In this document: positions 8,622-11,475 of the stretch, piece by piece
Layout: the number at the start of each line of letters is the position of its first letter
How positions within the stretch are numbered: position 1 is the stretch's first letter
From: Phoronis ovalis
Taxonomy: Eukaryota; Phoronida; Phoronidae
DNA: 11,475 nt
NCBI GenBank assembly: GCA_028565635.1
Contig: JAOXYB010052857.1
Span: forward strand, 1 to 11,475
Direction: 5' to 3'
Program-made: the position numbers and the translations under genes
Notes under the pieces: generated by a model
Database searches by the model: none
What the model saw: the letters and a program-made list of their open reading frames with translations, nothing else
Told to the model about the DNA's origin: nothing

Positions 8622-10137
8622 ATTTACCAACAGTGTATGCTTATGTACAAATGGCGGTCCATAGTATATATTTGGATAAATGATAATGTTTTCCATAGAA
8701 TCACCTATTCACTGCTATTACACTGTGTTGAAAATATGTGTCTCTCATAAATTGTTATGTTAAGGCTTGTTTGGTGTATTACATTGTAATGTTGAAAATG
8801 AATAGGTTTGTGACTGCTATATCAGATGTTTAGAAACAAACGGCATACCAGCTGCAACGTAATTGATCTTCTAGGTAATTCAGTATAATAAAATTATTTT
8901 ATAGATACAAACATTGGCTATGGTATTTACAAGTTTATGGTAAACGTATATGCATGTATCCTGCCGGTCATGATGTCGTTGTGTACGCTGTGTTTAAGTA
9001 GCAGAGACCTTATCGTCAAACATTTCGTATAATGCTCTATAAAAAGTCAATATTATCTGACCGGAAGCACACACCGTTTGGCATTAAACTCAAGCGTGTG
9101 TTTAGTTATAATGCAAGCATACTCTTGCAGCTATTCCACATAGATACCTTTCATTTTATAAAAATGTCGATATATTAAGATCTGTTTAAGAACGAGGATA
9201 GTGTAGATTATTGTCACAATACGATATATTATCAGTCGTTAGAAATATTAATTGGAGTTTTAAACTGGTAAGCATTGCGCAATTTTATCTTTTGAAAGCT
9301 GTTTTATAGCGCTTAATGTTGAATACAGTAGCATATGATTGGGTGGTCTACTGCATGTTTATGCTCCAAAAACACATGTTTCTAGCGACGACTGTATAAA
9401 GCTAGGGATGCCATATATTGTCTCCTTCACATTCAAAGCTAAGACTGCCAGATTATGTTCTACTTTAAATCCAAAGGAAAAATAACTTTTTTAAACAAAG
9501 CTTTAGGATTACTTTTTAGGAAAACGATATTTTTAGAAGAAAAAACTACACGTTTGCTATCTTAAGTTACGGAGCCGACTAACATTAGTCTATAACACAC
9601 TATGAGTGGTATATTTAGGATGACTGTGTACCAACAAAAAATAGAAAATAAACACTTCTGTTCTTATTACCTGATAGAAGGCTCTGTGTTTGTTTCAGAA
9701 GTAGAATATCGTTTCCGTAGGGCAATGTATATGTTACTAAGACTTGTGCTAGCTTTTCTATAGATTATTTCACCTCCTTGATACATCACAATTTAATTAG
9801 AAAATATGATATTGTAAAATTTAATCAACATTCCAATTTATGTATTTAAAAATTGCTGTGCAACATTTTTTTTACCACCAGATGTAGTGACTGTTTCTTT
9901 CTAGTCAATAAGTAGTGGCGCGCACTCTTTGTCCAGCAATATTATATGTCATGCTTTTTAGAACTTGTTACATAAACCAAGAATTTCAAGTGTTGTTATA
10001 TTTTTTCGGTCAGTGACAACTATTGTTACGAAAAACGTACTAATATTCATTATATAAGATTCCAAAGAGAACTATTTGTAACTAGTGATAATTTCTAGAA
10101 TGAGATTTAATACAAATTACTGTAAATTCATTTGGGT
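8622..10137 (+). other. 3' UTR and downstream non-coding DNA
   Basis: It is AT-rich with stops in all frames. Possible poly(A) signals are described separately. A short LRR-like word occurs at 8828-8841. I see no gene, tRNA or conserved domain in the rest. Confidence 0.6.
8887..8892 (+). terminator. Candidate poly(A) signal AATAAA
   Basis: This is the first AATAAA downstream of the TGA at 8619-8621, giving a 3' UTR of roughly 270-300 bases. Further AATAAA hexamers occur at 9647-9652 (followed by a T-rich CTTCTGTTCTTATT stretch), 10564-10569 and 10724-10729, so a longer 3' UTR is possible. AT-rich DNA gives such hexamers by chance. Confidence 0.4.
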
Positions 10138-10451
10138 GGGGGGCAGTCAATATGAAAGTGGGTAAGCTTGGTCCAACACAATTTCACGTGAAAGGATATG
10201 TTTTTCGAACCGCCGGCGAGTAATGCGCGCTTAGGGTTTGTTTTTTTGGCTAAAATCACGAAAAGAGGTGTTTTTTGGAGGTGTGGCACTTGGTTAGGGG
10301 TGTTTTCCTAAAAGTTATTTTTTAAGGGTGCAGTTTTTCAAAAAAATCACTTCCTTAAGGGTGTATTTTTTGCAGAATTTTACTTCGTTAGGGGTGTTTT
10401 TGAAAAGCCATGTCGGAACATGGGTACCCACTTTCATATTGACTGCCCCCC
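10138..10451. mobile_element. MITE-like element with 27-bp perfect terminal inverted repeats
   Basis: The left end (10138-10164, GGGGGGCAGTCAATATGAAA then GTGGGTA) is the exact reverse complement of the right end (10425-10451). Total length is 314 bp with no coding capacity, so any movement would need a transposase supplied elsewhere. The interior carries a short G/T-rich tandem repeat. TTCATT occurs just outside both ends (about 10127-10132 and 10458-10463), but at unequal distances of 5 and 6 bases, so it is only a weak candidate for a target-site duplication. Bivalve non-autonomous elements with internal minisatellites are known, but I cannot assign a family. Confidence 0.75.
10287..10410 (+). 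repeat. G/T-rich minisatellite inside the MITE-like element, about 4 units of 28-33 bp
   Basis: The recurring core is (C/T)ACTT-x-x-TTA(A/G)GGGTGT followed by a T-run. The TTAGGGG/TTAAGGG words fall at 10294, 10322, 10355 and 10388, giving spacings of 28, 33 and 33. Imperfect GAGGTGT copies just upstream (10265-10285) may be older units. Confidence 0.6.
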
Positions 10452-11014
10452 TCTCTGTTCATTCATGTATTGAGTACTTGCTCTCTTCTGTTGTTTACTG
10501 TTTGCTTGCTTCCATGATAGTATCTGTATATTTAAATGTGGTAAAGAATTAATCTATGAGCGCAATAAATATTATTTTATTTCTTCAACCACAGCAACGC
10601 TTTAACATGTGGAACATTCCGGTGCAGTTCAATGTTCTGTTATTTTAGGAACATGAACTAATAATCAGTTTTGGTTATACAGTACAGTGAATTAACCGAA
10701 TGAATATGCGGGAATGTACATACAATAAATTATTTTTCCTATCAGTATACCCTAGGAAGCTACTGTCTTGTGGGTGTCAGTCTGGCCCGTGTCTGACCAT
10801 GACATTGCAAATATTGTAGCTTGATACTGTATGGGATGATACGAAAAGTTCTTCATTACCATGAGGACAGAAATAAGCAATAGAAATAGCCTCACACGTG
10901 AATGTCTCGTGAAAATGATTAATACGGTTGCAGAAATACTTATAAGTGGACACACAATTGGTAACGATGCTTGATGCCACAGTTGGGAATGTATCCGTAA
11001 AGAATAAGATTAAA
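10452..11014. other. Downstream non-coding DNA, nothing recognised
   Basis: There are two overlapping minus-strand ORFs of 67 codons (10752-10955 and 10777-10980) with no recognisable domain, and AATAAA hexamers at 10564 and 10724. I see no supported feature. Confidence 0.45.
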
Positions 11015-11195
11015 TCTTAAAGTGTATATTAGTGGTAAAGAAATAGATTTAAAAAGAACTAAAATTAACACTAAATAAAAGTCAGTAAAAACCCTAGACA
11101 GCTGAGCGGTATCAATGTACTAAGTAAAAATCTTGAAACAAGCCAGTCAATGTGTGTTCCTATCAGTCAGTTCTGGTGGTACAACGTGTAGGTGA
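11015..11195 (+). pseudogene. Decayed LRR fragment
   Basis: The core 11117-11149 reads VLSKNLETSQS in one frame, matching the LRR unit end 'ALSKNLQTN'/'LCKSLEASQS' in exon 3. It shares the 15-base word ACTAAGTAAAAATCT with 7577-7591 and 16 of 18 bases (CTTGAAACAAGCCAGTCA) with the unit just before 7521. Upstream, TCAGTAAAAACCCTAGAC (11082-11099) resembles SVxTLD in another frame, and ATATTAGTGG near 11024 resembles DISG. Downstream, ACAACGTGTAGGTGAT resembles 'NxIGD'. Several frames and stops are involved, so it is non-functional. It is a relic of a duplicated or formerly longer LRR array on the same strand. Confidence 0.6.
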
Positions 11196-11475
11196 TTTTT
11201 TTTAATACTAGTCATCTTTATCTAATAATTTTCATAATTGTTAAATACAAGACAGCCAACATTTTTTGTGTTTGCGCCTATATCAGTGTTATTGTGATGA
11301 ACACGTACTTAAATATTATGTTGACACTTTTCCTAAAATTCTTACAAGGATGAGCAATATTATACAAATAAGAACGTTAACTTGCAGTTTTGCTAAACAT
11401 TCATTATCCTGTTCTACTACGTAATGATTAAGTTAATATGCATGTATATTAAATAACTACTACGAATTAACTTAT
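11196..11475. other. Terminal non-coding DNA, nothing recognised
   Basis: AT-rich sequence without an ORF, repeat or motif that I could support. Confidence 0.4.

Noticed and set aside
10328-10552. 74-codon plus-strand ORF
   Set aside because: It runs through the minisatellite and right inverted repeat of the MITE-like element, so it is not a gene.
10752-10980. Overlapping minus-strand 67-codon ORFs
   Set aside because: Two frames over the same DNA, no domain, no clear splice or promoter signals. A decayed exon is possible but unsupported.

Overview
The window is animal nuclear DNA, most likely from a mollusc and probably a bivalve. It is AT-rich, has spliceosomal introns with consensus GTAAGT donors and pyrimidine-rich AG acceptors, and carries short repeats and a MITE-like element. 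The one gene has a DZIP3/hRUL138-type HEPN + NACHT + LRR architecture, a family I know to be expanded in bivalves and some other marine invertebrates. The taxon is inferred from gene type and repeat style, not from a search.

Layout: positions 1-203 are G-rich, repeat-bearing DNA ending in a likely 3' splice site. Coding exon 1 (212-1067) encodes the HEPN domain and a coiled coil. Intron 1 (1068-2153) is followed by a small exon 2 (2154-2298) that has no start codon of its own and is easily missed; it encodes the linker that precedes NACHT domains. Intron 2 (2299-4783) holds short repeats and a GC-rich island. The large exon 3 (4784-8621) encodes the NACHT ATPase, its helical region and about 750 residues of leucine-rich repeats. 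Intron phases agree (1/1, then 2/2), and the joined frame is 1,613 codons including the final stop. Downstream lie candidate poly(A) signals, a 27-bp-TIR element with an internal minisatellite (10138-10451), and a decayed LRR fragment (about 11015-11195).

The gene has one defect: an in-frame TAA at 4989-4991 (codon 403), between Walker A and Walker B of the NACHT domain. The same frame is then open for another 3.6 kb, so this is a single nonsense change (young pseudogene, polymorphic null allele or sequence error), not a frameshift. As read, the product would be a 402-residue HEPN + coiled-coil + P-loop fragment. If the stop is an error or is bypassed, the protein would be a ~1,612-residue NLR-like receptor: LRRs as sensor, NACHT as nucleotide-driven oligomerisation switch, and an N-terminal HEPN with an intact RNxxxxH motif as a candidate RNase effector. 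That role is inferred from domain families, not shown here.

No second intact gene, tRNA, rRNA or CRISPR array was recognised.
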